This document shows, one piece after another, positions 31,254-41,788 of a stretch of 64,000 nt of DNA (position 1 is the first letter of the stretch; every line of letters starts with the position of its first letter). The stretch comes from Diabrotica undecimpunctata (lineage: Eukaryota; Arthropoda; Insecta; Coleoptera; Chrysomelidae): NCBI RefSeq assembly GCF_040954645.1, contig NC_092806.1:130157651-130221650 (forward strand). The letters are read 5' to 3'. A model generated the notes under the pieces. That model saw only the letters and a list, made by a program, of their open reading frames with translations. It had not been told where the DNA came from and ran no database searches. Made by a program: the position numbers and the translations under genes.

Positions 31254-33294
31254 AAATTGATTGAATCCAACTTACCTTAGTACAAAAGTGTACACAAAAA
31301 AGTTACAGCCCTTTGAAGTTACAAAATAAAAATTGTTTTTTTGCTTTCTCTCGTAAACTACTTGACATTTTGTAATAAAAATGGATACGTTACTTTCTTG
31401 TTCTGAAAGCATTTTTTATAAAAAGAAACAACAAAATCTAAGCGCACAGAAAAATTTTAAGGGTGGTGTGCAGCCCTAAATCCCCCCAAACTTTTGAGTA
31501 CGTTCAAATCAAATGAATTTTGTGGCATCATTAGTTTAACACATTATTTTTAAAATTTTTTTGCCTCATCACTTTTTTCAAGTCTCTTAGAGTTACGGCC
31601 TTTTTCATTAACCTTTAAAAAATTAGGTGCAACTAAATAAATGGCTTAAATGAATTAACAAGTACAAAAAATGTCTATAACATCTATAAATATAATATTA
31701 CAATCTATGTTCAAAATGACCCCATTTTCTTTAATACACATTCGGTATAGTTTTAATAAGGAAAACCGAATGCGCTGAAAAATCATATTTTTCTGACGAA
31801 ATTGATTTGCAGCTTCAATTATTCTAACCCTCAATTGTTATAATAACCCTCAACCTGTTGTTCGTCCTCCATTGTAACAGAAGACACTTTCTCTTTCATA
31901 CACCCCCAAAAGCAAAAGTCCATGGGGTTAAGACCTAGACTTCTGGGTGGCCAAGAAATAGGTGCTTCACGACCCCTTCGAACCCACCGACCAGGATACT
32001 GCCTGCAAAGGTATTCCCGGACTTCATTACTGTAATGCGGTGGAGCGCAATCTTGTAGAAACCACATATTTTGCCTTATTGCAATATTCACTTCTTCCAA
32101 ATACTCTTGTAAATCGTTTGCCAAGAACTGCAAATAATTATCAACACTTAAATTGTTGGGAAGAAATACCGGGCCTATTAGATTGTTATCTACAATTTCT
32201 GCCCAAACATTAACTTTGAAAGTCCTATGGTGATGAGTCGTATTTTGGGTTGAGGATTTTCGTCGGCCCAAATGTGCTCGTTATGATGGTTTGTTATTCC
32301 ATTTCTACTGAAGGTAGCTTCGTCAGTAAACAAAATATTTCTAATAAAATTAACATTTCGAATGTTTTCCATTAACAACCAATCGCAAAATCCAATCCTT
32401 TTAGGATAATCTTCAACCAATAACTCTTGAACCGTTGTTAACTGATAGGGTTTAAGCAGCTGATCCTTCAAACGTCTCCAAACCCTTACGTGAGGAATAT
32501 TTAGTTGAGCAGCTATTAGCCTTGTACTTGTTCCAGGGACTTCTTCAATGATTTCTGAAATGTCTTCATCAGTTGCATCCATTATTGGACGACCACTATT
32601 GCCAGCAACGTAAACGACGATCAATGGTCAGAAATAATCGTCTATCGGGTGTATTTCGATTGGGATATTTTACTGCATAACGCCTTGCGGCTACTGCACT
32701 ATTTCCTTGATATTCACCTACGATATTCCCGATAGCTTATTGAAATCATAATTTAATCTGATCCAACTTACCCAAAGTTAAATGCATGTCTGCCATTTTC
32801 TGAAATGTGTAGGCCATTGTAATGTCAAAATGTTTAATATTAATCTTATTCACACAATAAATGATAGCTTCAAATTATTGACTATTATTGATGGAACTGT
32901 TTGTAATTATTGTATCCGTAGAAACTAATTGTAATTTTATGGCCAACTAGGAAAAAACTAGTTTTTCTAAAAAGTGATAAAAGGCAAAAAAGTTTAAAAA
33001 TAATGTGTTAAGCTAATGATGCCATAAAATTCATTTGATTTGAACATACTCATTAGTTTGTGGGGATTTAGGGCTGCACACCCGGCTTAAAATTTTTCTT
33101 TGCGCTTAGATTTTGTTGTTTTTTTTGTATGAAAAATGCTTTCAGAACAAGAAAGTAACCTGTCCATTTTTATTAGAAAATATCAAGTAGTTTAGGAGAT
33201 AACGCAAAAAAACAATTTTTATTTTTTAACTTCAAAGGGCTGGAACTTTTTTTGTGTACACTTTTGTACTAAGGTAAGTTGGATTCAATCAATT
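31254..33294. mobile_element. mariner-related transposon with about 330-bp inverted repeats
   Basis: 31254-31580 and 32965-33294 are near-identical inverted arms; shared words include GAATCCAACTTACCTTAGTA, AAAAGTGTACACAAAAAA and TTACTTTCTTGTTCTGAAAG. The interior carries a minus-strand transposase (31831-32818). Long inverted repeats occur in several IS630/Tc1/mariner families. The flanking dinucleotide duplication was not resolved. Confidence 0.8.
31831..32818 (-). pseudogene. mariner-like transposase with DUF4817-type N-terminus
   Basis: ATG at 32818. The N-terminal part reads AVAARRYAVKYPNRNTPDRR, the helix-turn-helix region common to a family of insect transposases. Then GRPIMDATDEDISEIIEEVP, LFTDEATFSRNG (first Asp, about 32310), LQDCAPPHYSNEV (second Asp, about 32050) and LGLNPMDFCFWG (third Asp, about 31910), so the triad is DDD type with about 43 residues between the last two here (one or two more than relatives I remember, DD41D). 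Frameshift near 32200 and stops near 32740 kill it. It lies centred between the long inverted repeats. Confidence 0.75.
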
Positions 33295-33495
33295 TATTTT
33301 TGTCCCCGGAAAGCGTGATTTAATTTATGACATACTTTTTTGAAACACCCGGAATATTTAGTTTTTAACCTACCAGCATAGCAAACAGATTAAAAGTCAG
33401 AAACGTTTTATTAAGATTTGTATTCAATTCAGTTTAATTCGAACCAAAAAAATTTAGAGAAGATATTTAGTAAGTCTACATTGTTTTATTCCTTT

Positions 33496-33609
33496 AACAA
33501 TGGCTCTTCGTAAAAAACTTTAGGGATTTTAGATTTGTCGCTCTCCGATACGCAGTCGGAGAGCGAAAAATCGCGAAAATCGTCTTTAAACACAGACCTC
33601 AGACTACAA
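33496..33609 (-). CDS. possible short terminal exon, unrecognised
   Basis: Minus strand: acceptor CTTTTTTGTAG before 33609, then 37 codons (LRSVFKDDFRDFSLSD..) ending PKVFYEEPLLKE and TAA. It contains a perfect 10-bp hairpin (33539-33565). No homology recognised and no partner exon found; could be noise. Confidence 0.2.
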
Positions 33610-34153
33610 AAAAGGTAAGTTTTTATCACTAAATTATATTTTTTTGAGTCAATCGAGAAAATAAAATGCAATCAATATTCCATTATAGTAGACTTAAATC
33701 TTAATGTTGGCTTAATTGAGATGTGTCGATTTCCCAGTCCGATGCCTCATTACCAAGGTAATTCTAGATTTTTTTTTCTTAAGGACGTGAATTTGCCGTT
33801 TATGGATCTTTCCTTTAAATCGGGGTAAACTTGACTGAGCATATCGGACAAGGCTGATATAATCTTATTTTGTTATTTTACAACCTATACATTAATTTAG
33901 TGGCACGGTTTCGTTGAACTCAAATATTTATTTATAACGACTGCTCGAATCTGTGAACGTTTTTTTAGATGCAATTTTCACCTTATTTATAGCGAACGTT
34001 CTTTGTGTTTTGCTTTAGTAAATATTTAGCGTTACAAACCAGTATTTATAAAAAGTTTAAATCAAAGACAATATTAGTTAAAAATTTGAGATTTTTATAA
34101 ATCTACATTACTTTTATAAATGACAACATAATTACATTAAAAATTTGAGATTG

Positions 34154-34761
34154 CTACAAATTTGAACGATTACTTTTTAAAAACCGTAGATAATCTTCAA
34201 AAGCCGTTACTTTTCGCTCTTCAATCTCCAACTTCTTTCTTAATAGTGACATTCGATCTTCATGCCGTTGTTGTTTCTCACTTTTACAAGTTGTACACTT
34301 TCTCTTTTTAGATAATAGTTCCGTGGCGTTTATGTCGTGCTGTAAAGTTTGTCTGGATTCTGACGGTTTTGGTAAACCTTTATCCGGCGTTTGGAAATTG
34401 TCAAACATATTCCTAAACTGTGGATCATTTGACACTATATCATCAATTTCGTTATAAAATTCAAACTTTCCTTGGGCCCTATCAGTAGCTTTATAAGACC
34501 GATATGATCTTAGAAGATTTCTCCATTTGATTTCACATTTTATTGGTAACTTATCGATTCCAATTTTAGCAAGTTCTTTAGATATCAGTTTCCAGCGATC
34601 TTTTTTCATTTTAAAGTGTTTAAATTTGTCTTTGTGTAAAGAGAAAATATTAATGAGAGCCAATGTTTCATTTTGACTCCAAGTCCTTTGGTTTTCTCCT
34701 AAATCTGTTGGATTATCCACTTGGATGGAGACTGCCTCATCATCTTCAATTTCTTCTGGAT
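34154..34761 (-). CDS. Myb/SANT-like (trihelix) DNA-binding protein, last exon
   Basis: Minus-strand exon opened by a good acceptor (TTGTTCTTCTTTTGCAG, AG at 34763-34762) and ended by TAA at 34154, about 202 codons. Residues 20-110 carry a Myb/SANT-like fold: RTWSQNETLALINIF, RWKLISKELAKIG, CEIKWRNLLRSYRSYK with the three spaced Trp/aromatic positions. The C-terminal 50 residues are a charged coiled coil (HEDRMSLLRKKLEIEERKVT) after a basic KKRKCTTCKSEK patch, a likely dimerisation and nuclear-import region. Such proteins act as DNA-binding regulators; very similar domains are also second proteins of PIF/Harbinger transposons. The frame is intact, which favours a host gene. Upstream exon(s) not identified. 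Confidence 0.6.
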
Positions 34762-34831
34762 CTGCAAAAGAAGAACAAGATAAATCTCTATATCTAATAA
34801 GCTCTATTTGAAACAAGACAACGTTTAGCAA

Positions 34832-35044
34832 TATTTTATTAAATTTTTAATAAAACTCCTGCACATTTATTTGGAAAATGATTAACTTTTAAGTAATATA
34901 TTTATGCAGTGTTTCCAATTAAGTCTGCAACATATAATACTAGGTGCATAAATGGACCTACTATGACCAATAAATAAGACAGTTACATGATTTGTATGGC
35001 ATGAGGGCCATGGAGGTCTTGACAGTGATATTTTCGCTTCCATT
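34832..35044. other. short intergenic or intronic stretch
   Basis: Upstream of the Myb/SANT exon acceptor on its strand. No first exon recognised. Confidence 0.35.
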
Positions 35045-36127
35045 GTGACCAAATTCCTAAACCAAAAGATTAGTGAATATTGTCCTACAAAGATCATTAT
35101 TTGGAGTGGCGAATGTTGCTCTCAAAAAAGAAACATCAAACTATCCAATGCCTTACTCGATATTTCCAAAAAGTATTTATTTACTACTACAAAAACCTTA
35201 GAAAAAGAAGAAGATATTAGCCAACTATGGGCAAATATACGAGATATTGTGTTACAGAAATCCGTTGAAATATTGGGCAAAACCAAGTCAGAAAAAAAAA
35301 ATCATTGGTTTGATCATAAGTGCGAAATGACCACAAATAGAAAGAACGCAGCATATCAAAAAACCATTGACGCTTGTTGTACAAGGAGAAAAAAAGAAGA
35401 GTATAGACGTCTTAGAAGAGGGGAAAAACGTATCCATCGACGTAAGAAGAGAGAATACAAACAGAACACTCTCAGTGAGATACAAAGTTTATTCGATAAA
35501 AATGAAACGAGGAAATACTACAAATCTTTAAATACTAGCCGTTGAGAATTTAAACCACGATTAAAAATTTATAAAGACACTAACGGTGAAATTCTACATG
35601 ATTAAAGCCCCAGGAATCGATGAAATCTGTTCGGAAATGTATAAAAAAGGTGATCAACTTTTTGCAGCAATCCATAAACTAATAGTACTTATATGGCAGA
35701 ATGAATGGGTACCAGAAGAGTGGCTGAAGGGAATAATATGTCAGTTGCATAAAAAGGGTGATCAACTGGAGTGTAAGAACTATAGATGCATTACTCTGTT
35801 AGCATCTGCATATAAAATCTTCGGCAATGTATTATTGAAAGACTTAAACATTTTACAAAGGATATTGTTGGTCAATATCAATGCGGATTTACTGCTGGAA
35901 AGTCAACTTCACATCAAATTCAAGCACATAGGCAGAGTCTAGAAAAGTCACTAGAATATAAATAGATATACACCATCTCTTCATCGATTTCAAAGCAGTC
36001 TAACAGTGTGAAAAGGACTGCATTATATAATACAATGATAGACTTTGGGAGTCCGTTAGTTAAGTTGACGTAACTAACAATGCAAAACGTAAGCTCATGC
36101 GTTAGAATTGAAGGAGAAAACTCTAAA
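35045..36127 (+). pseudogene. RTE-type element, endonuclease end to reverse transcriptase start
   Basis: Frame 35045-35545 reads the linker after the endonuclease: HWFDHKCEMTTNRKNAAYQK, then RRLRRGEKRIHRRKKREY. After a stop and deletion, 35586-35942 reads KAPGIDEICSEMYKKGDQ and EEWLKGIICQLHKKGDQLEC with NYRCITLLASAYKIFGNVL, the palm/finger start of the reverse transcriptase. It decays into stops near 35945 and ends at a Penelope scrap (36128). The wording is close to the RTE at 51386-53378, so probably the same family. Confidence 0.72.
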
Positions 36128-36297
36128 ATTCTTTTTATCAATGATATTCAGTTTAATATTGTTCTGAAGTTATTTTCTTGTGGCATCTTAATTTAATCTT
36201 AATTCCTCGGCGGAATGTAGTAGGATCTGGTTACCAATATTAAAAGAGGAGATCAATAAACAACAATACTAAACTGAATATCATTGATAAAAAGAAT
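36128..36297. repeat. Penelope scrap bracketed by 36-bp inverted repeats
   Basis: 36128-36163 and 36262-36297 are inverted copies with one mismatch (ATTCTTTTTATCAATGATAT..). The 98 bp between them fuse a 5' Penelope word (CTGAAGTTATTTTCTTGTGG, also at 57791) to the endonuclease C-terminus (CTCGGCGGAATGTAGTAGGA, as at 7768). The unit can fold into a long hairpin. Confidence 0.75.
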
Positions 36298-36538
36298 AAA
36301 TAAAGTTGAAGTAAATGAAATGAAATTGTTGAGTAACATATAAAGTATTATAGAATTATGTTTAAAATTATAAATTTTAACTCATTTTTATCTTCCACTA
36401 TAAATAACAATCTATCAAGCAATGAGCCATGTATACCATAAGCTTGAATTTATTAATTATCTTCAAGTTTATTATTAGCTTTATCATATACATATAGTCA
36501 TCCCAAATCCGTATATTTAGAGTCAACAACGATTTTAT
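36298..36538. other. no gene seen
   Basis: AT-rich spacer up to the TTAT duplication and LTR start at 36539. Confidence 0.35.
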
Positions 36539-37313
36539 TGTTACGATAAATATTATGACTAATAAAACTGTAAACATATTATTTCTAATTCTATTCTATT
36601 CTAGTAAGTTCGCCGCTCAGCTGAAAAAAACCTGTCTGCCAACCTGACTTTTCGAGAGGGTCGCCGTCCGAATTCGAAGGAATTCTCGATTAACGGTATT
36701 TTATATTTAAAGAGTGAATTTTGTTGAAAACAGTTAGTTCTAGTTCTAGTTTTGAATATCGAGTTTAAATTGTAAGCTGGAAATAAATATAAATAAATAT
36801 TGTGAAATAAATTAGTGAATATTGTAATAAAGACTTTAATTAACTTGGAAGTGTTATAAATGTAGAACCTTTTATAATAAATAAAGACAATAAATTAGAT
36901 TAATAAATATACTACAGTGGTGTCCAGAAGTGAATACATAAAATAAATTGTGAAAATGACTACGATTTATGAGCTTACAGTGACGAATTTAAGAAGACAT
37001 CTCAAGGATAGAGAATTAGCTTCTACCGGAAAAAAGGCTGATTTAGTCCAACGACTAAAGAACGCCTTGGAGGAAGAGGGTTTAGACCCAGAAACTTTGA
37101 ATATTTGAAGATAAACATGATGCTGTCATCTCGTCGATTTCGAAACTAGAGAACAAAGTTTCTGGTGACATCACATCGTTAGAGAACAAAGTCTCCGGCG
37201 ACATCGCTTCTTTAGAAGACAAAGTTTCTAAAGTAATAAACTTATAAGTGTTATAAATGTAGAACCTTTTATAATAAATAAAGACAATAAATTAGATTAA
37301 TAAAAATACTACA
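36539..37313 (+). mobile_element. internally deleted LTR retrotransposon
   Basis: 5' LTR 36539-36916 (TGTTACGATAAA..ACTACA), then a primer-binding-like TGGTGTCCAGAAGTG at 36918-36932, a Gag start, and a 3' LTR remnant 37244-37313 that equals the last 70 bp of the 5' LTR. TTAT precedes the left LTR and follows the right one (37314-37317): a 4-bp duplication. Pol and most of Gag are deleted. The LTR is related to the solo LTR at 26527-27069. Confidence 0.75.
36956..37240 (+). pseudogene. SAP-domain Gag start of the LTR element
   Basis: ATG 36956 opens 50 codons with a SAP-type helix-turn-helix motif (VTNLRRHLKDRELASTGKKA, then DLVQRLKNALEEEG), a small nucleic-acid-binding fold. TGA at 37106 ends the frame. 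In the next frame a repeated heptad-like unit follows (SKLENKVSGDI, SLENKVSGDI, SLEDKVSK), presumably the original continuation lost by a 1-nt shift. Gag would package the element RNA. Non-functional here. Confidence 0.6.
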
Positions 37314-37447
37314 TTATTATTCAAATTATTTCTTAATAGTGATGGTAAACCATGCTGCTATATTTATATTCCAAAAAAATATACTCATTAAATGAAAAAT
37401 GAAAAAGACAGAAAAGATTTGATTTCACGTTCAAAGCGTCTATGTAT

Positions 37448-37489
37448 CTGTTGATACGTATTTCGACTTAATAAGTCTCATCAGAACAG
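37448..37489 (-). ncRNA. type-I hammerhead ribozyme motif, copy 1
   Basis: Reading the minus strand: CTGTT (stem I), CTGATGA (37484-37478), stem II GACTT-ATT-AAGTC (37477-37465), GAAA (37464-37461), minimal stem III within TACGTATC, cleavage triplet ATC, then AACAG (37452-37448), which pairs fully with CTGTT. Predicted self-cleavage lies between 37453 and 37452. All conserved core bases are present. The tiny stem III is a hallmark of hammerheads in Penelope-like elements and retrozymes, which often work as dimers. Prediction only. Confidence 0.72.
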
Positions 37490-37849
37490 TTATTCATAGC
37501 CGTTCTTAACGTGAAAAATAATCTTTTCTGTCTTATTAGGAAGCAACAATAAAATGGCTTCGTTATGGACGCAATAGCGACATCTGATAGAAAAATCGGT
37601 AAGATAGTTTCGAAACAAATTCAGATTTCTGCTTTAATCTGGAGCCTTCTAAAAATTGCAAGGCATAGCCAGACGTTGATAAAGATGTTAATAGAGACAT
37701 GGGGAATCTAAAATTTGCATTCCACGACATGTCTCCTCAACTAAGCAGAAATCTTTAACGAATTTGTTTCTTGTACTCATACAGAGTAGATCCGAATAAA
37801 ATGAAAAAGACAGAAAAGATTTGATTTCACGTTCAAAGCGTCTATGTAT

Positions 37850-37891
37850 CTGTTGATACGTATTTCGACTTAATAAGTCTCATCAGAACAG
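37850..37891 (-). ncRNA. type-I hammerhead ribozyme motif, copy 2
   Basis: Identical to the motif at 37448-37489, 402 bp away in the same orientation. Cleavage at both sites of one transcript would release a 402-nt RNA. Confidence 0.72.
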
Positions 37892-38095
37892 TTATTCATA
37901 GCCGTTCTTAACGTGAAAAATAATCTGTGTCTTATTAGAAAGCAACAATAAAATGGCTTCGTTATGGACGCAATTAGATTCCCCATGTCTCTATTAACAT
38001 CTTTATCAACGTCTGGCTATGCCTTGCAATTTTTAGAAGGCTCCAGATTAAAGCAGAAATCTGAATTTGTTTCGAAACTATCTTACCGATTTTTA

Positions 38096-38439
38096 TACTT
38101 ATTAATTTCATGAAAACCAACTATTCAAATAATTTAGGAAAAATGCTTAGTTTTTATTGAAGGGGTCATAATTATCAGTGTCTGAATCACTTGATCTATA
38201 TGGTTGAAGGAATATTTAAAGTTTTGCAAGCATTAGAAAATTAAAATAAACAGTTAGATATTGTGAAGCTGTTAATATATGAAGGAATATGTTAATATGA
38301 AGGAATATGCCATAATTTAAGTTTAAAATAAGTTTATTTTTGACATTTTGATTACCACTTCAGAAATCATTCTGAAAATACAAAACATTAATAAATAATT
38401 TTAATTTATTAATTAATTAATGAACAATAATAAGTTCGT
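38096..38439. other. no gene seen
   Basis: AT-rich with small tandem words (GAAGGAATATG repeated near 38279-38307). Confidence 0.4.
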
Positions 38440-38800
38440 GTAATCTCCGTTGTGGATTATTCGTTAGTGTTTGTTCCATTTTATGCTATACTGTTTCAAT
38501 TAAATTTAGGTCAGGACTGCCAGAAGGCCAAGAAAGGAATTTATTGTGGTTTCCAAACCAGATGTTTGTGGTTCTGACCGTATGACGAGCCGCTTCCTCC
38601 TGCTGAAAAATATTATTCCCGCGAACATTTTATTTCACAGTACTTGGTATTAGGCTATTTTGAGGTATTCGTTGATATTATCGTTGATATACTTAAGAAA
38701 TTTTACGGTCCGTTTCATGCAGTCTTTGTGAAAAGCCTCGTGCTTTTTGCGAATTACTCGTTTGCGGTAATCATCAACACATACGTCAAAGTTTCAGCAC
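38440..38800 (-). pseudogene. Tc1-like transposase C-terminal fragment
   Basis: Minus-strand pieces: VIRKKHEAFHKDCMKRTVKF (38760-38700) and, after a frame change, NIFQQEEAARHTVRTTNIWF followed by LSWPSGSPDLNLIET (38610-38470). These are the Tc1 segments before and around the last two catalytic residues; the usual QQDNAP Asp reads Glu here (QQEEA). TAG follows the Glu motif. Short and dead. Confidence 0.65.
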
Positions 38801-39289
38801 CGTATACCGTCCGGTCTCCCAATTCCGTCCGACAAAGAAATTGCGCTCTATACCTCAGAGTTTCGTCTCAATCCATGATACTACAAGATATGCTAACTTG
38901 CAGTGAGCTAATTTTAATCGACTTTGCGCATGACGTCATAGCGAGACAAAGCCAGGGGACTTGCATGTATCTTATTTTAACGATGCATCATATGGCAACG
39001 TTGTTCCATTACTGTAATGAACAACTTCGAAACATTTCGAAACTTCAACTGTTAACGGTAAGTATACCTCGATGCCATATCTTGCACTAAGAAGTCATAA
39101 CTATTACTTTCTGTGAAACCGTGGTTTGAAAATTAAGTAATTTGTAAAATTAATTAAAGAAATATATTAATCTACGATTTGATTGTGTGTATTACAAACA
39201 AAATAAATATTGCTACAAAACATAAATATAAAAGGCCGGTAAAATGTAAAGAATTTGAACCATAAAGGAAAAGCGGGTCATACTTGAGA

Positions 39290-40025
39290 CTTTATGAATA
39301 TCATTTAGACATTTATTTTACAATCTTTGTGATTTTTCTCTTGCGGATATTGTAATTATCTTTAATATTTTTATTTAGAATTCGTATTTTAAAATACATT
39401 TTACATCTAAAAAAAGTAATTTTATATCTTCGCTAACATTTACATTTTTTAAATAATTTTTTTGTTATTTTTAATGTGTCGCCATTATAACTACGAAAAA
39501 TATGTTCCAGTTCACTACATTTAGTTACAAATTCCAGTGTTGGTTTGAGTAAACCACCCTTAGAAACGTGGTTTACCCAAGTAAACGATTTATCGTTAGC
39601 GTCCGGAATATATCCAAGTACTTATTTCTTTTTTTGTAACTTAAATGCAATGAAACCGGCTAAATTTTCCAATCCATCCAATTCCAGGTCTTTTATATTC
39701 GAATTAATAAAATCTTGATGACTGTCAATTAAATCTTCAGGGTTAATTTCTGTATCATCACTAGGAAGGTTTAGCGAGGAAAAGATCTCTTCAGTGACAA
39801 TTTCATAACTAATTATACTATTAGTAGCAATATTCCATTGTTTGTCAGGCAATCTCAATAGTTTTTCTTTTAAACAATAGTCAGCTTCTGTAAAATGTTT
39901 TGATCATATTCTCCCGGTTTCTACATTAAATCTGTCTCGCTGAAAACACTTGAAGGCCCATACTTTAGGCATTTGTTTGTCTCTAGGAAACACAAAAAAA
40001 CGACACTTCGAAAAAGTTTTACTTT
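39290..40025 (-). pseudogene. P-element/THAP9-type transposase, internally deleted
   Basis: Minus strand: a THAP zinc-finger segment (RFFVFPRDKQMPKVWAFKC at about 40000-39945, NVETGRI then SKHFTEADY) is followed after a short linker by the C-terminal part of the transposase (LENLAGFIAFKLQKK at 39665-39625, FTWVNHVSKGGLLKPTLEFV at 39580-39520). The whole catalytic middle is missing, a typical internal deletion derivative. A TGA replaces the Cys codon of the CSKHF zinc ligand, so the finger is broken as well. The THAP fold would bind element ends. Inverted repeats not located. Confidence 0.65.
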
Positions 40026-40407
40026 TTTTATTATAATTGTTTAAACAACCCACCACTGCACAATAAATTATGGCAACCAAATAATTAGTCTTCTCTTTAT
40101 AAAGTAGCTACAGGTAGTCGAGAGGAAGTTGCGTACGATAAATAAATTAGGTGATATTAACACAGTAAAATGAATGTTTTCACCACAAAATTTATATAAC
40201 AATATAATATACAAAGTCTTTACTACATCAATGAATAAATAAAAATATCATTCACTAAAATAGTAAATTGATATTCAGTTTATAATAAAAAAGTAGTTGA
40301 TTCATTTTGCCTCCTGATAATGTTAAGCTTTATAAGAAATAAAAAAAGTGTGTTCCTAATGCGTGTGTGTGTTCGCAAAGATTTTTAACCCTCTACCGCA
40401 TGGAAAT

Positions 40408-40417
40408 CCATATATGG
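40408..40417. repeat. subterminal palindrome of piggyBac (CCATATATGG)
   Basis: Centre of a perfect 16-bp palindrome AATCCATATATGGATT (40405-40420), 16 bp inside the left end. Related 16-bp palindromes AAGCCATATATGGCTT lie at 40813-40828 and, at the right end, 46391-46406; another core at 40763-40772. Confidence 0.8.
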
Positions 40418-41788
40418 ATTCGGTAGTTTACTATTTGTTTTTTTGTAATTTTAAAGTTCGGCACATACGCAGGCATAGCATAACGTGAACCGTACATTTG
40501 TTTGGAAACCTCTATATATTTTTAAAATCTGGCAACTCTGCTAGACAAGTTAACCCAATCATTTTAGTTACAACGTGCTGTGCATTGCGATTTTTTAGAA
40601 CAATTGAAAAATTTATCTTCAAACATCGGCGTTTTACAAGTAGGTAAGTAATCAATTTTTTTTATTATTTCATGTCTAATTGGTGTTTGTTCTTTATAAG
40701 TTAGATGATATTTAGTGATTATTTACTTGGGTTTGTCAGAGAAAACGACATTTAGTGATCATCCATATATGGCTCCTTATGTATTATCGTAAAAAATATA
40801 CAGATTTTGTCGAAGCCATATATGGCTTTGTATGCATTTGAAGAGTAATTTATGTAGATATTATTTGTTTTAGGAAATGGATCCCCATAGGTTTTATCGC
40901 AGTTCTAAATATGTGAACACTATTCCCAGTGATGGAGGGTTAAGCGACGATGATTATACTGATTCAGACGAAGAATATTAACCTTCTTCGTCTACAAAAC
41001 AACGTCTTCAGTCCGTAGTAGTATCTGAAACTGATTATTCTGACATAGAGGCATCTGATGCCGAATCAGAAGTTGACGATATAAGGGCAACTACCTCAAT
41101 AGGACTCAAACCAGCAGACAAAAATAAATCAATATCTACATATAAAAACAAGAAAGAGAAAATATTGTGGAAGGAATCAAAATTGAAGAGTCTTGAATTC
41201 TTATTTAATGACGACTTATTGGAGTTAATAGTTAATGAGTCAAATTTAAAATCAGTGCAAGATAACGTCAACAAACCCGGCAACATTACGAAGTATGAAG
41301 TTGGACAATTTATTGGAATCAGCGTATTTATGTCAATTTTAAAATTACCTTCTAGTAGACTCTACTGGAACTCACGTTTAGGCCAACGACTTGTATACGA
41401 AACTATGCGTTGTAATCGGTGGGAAGAGATTAAAAAATGTTTACATTTCAATGACAACAATAAGTTTATACGAGCTGGTTTACCCGGTCATGATAAACTT
41501 TTTAAAATAAGACCTCTCGTAGAGAACATACGTGAACAATTATTATTAGTTCCTAAAGAAGGGTATCTCTCTATTGATGAACAAATGATACCTACTAAAT
41601 CAAGACACAGTCTAAAATAATACAATCCTAAGAAACCCAAGAAATGGGGATTCAAAAATTTGGTACTTAGTGAAGTTTCAGGAATCAGCTACGATTATGA
41701 TATATTTGCTGGGAAGCAAAGTAATGTTATACCTGATGGTGCACCAGATCTTGGAGCAAGTGGAAATATAGTTACAAAACTAACTATA

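Larger units (their letters stand above)
37396..38095. repeat. direct/inverted repeat cluster carrying two hammerhead motifs
   Basis: Unit A (37396-37571) recurs in the same orientation at 37801-37968. Unit B (37590-37712, with GACGTTGATAAAGATGTTAA) recurs inverted at 37968-38092 after the second A. Order: A, B, 88-bp spacer, A, inverted B. Each A is itself a long hairpin: AAGACAGAAAAGATT and TTTCACGTT at its left pair with AACGTGAAA and AATCTTTTCTGTCTT at its right (the second A has lost part of the right arm). No protein is encoded. The layout suits a Penelope-derived or retrozyme-like non-autonomous retroelement. Confidence 0.75.
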
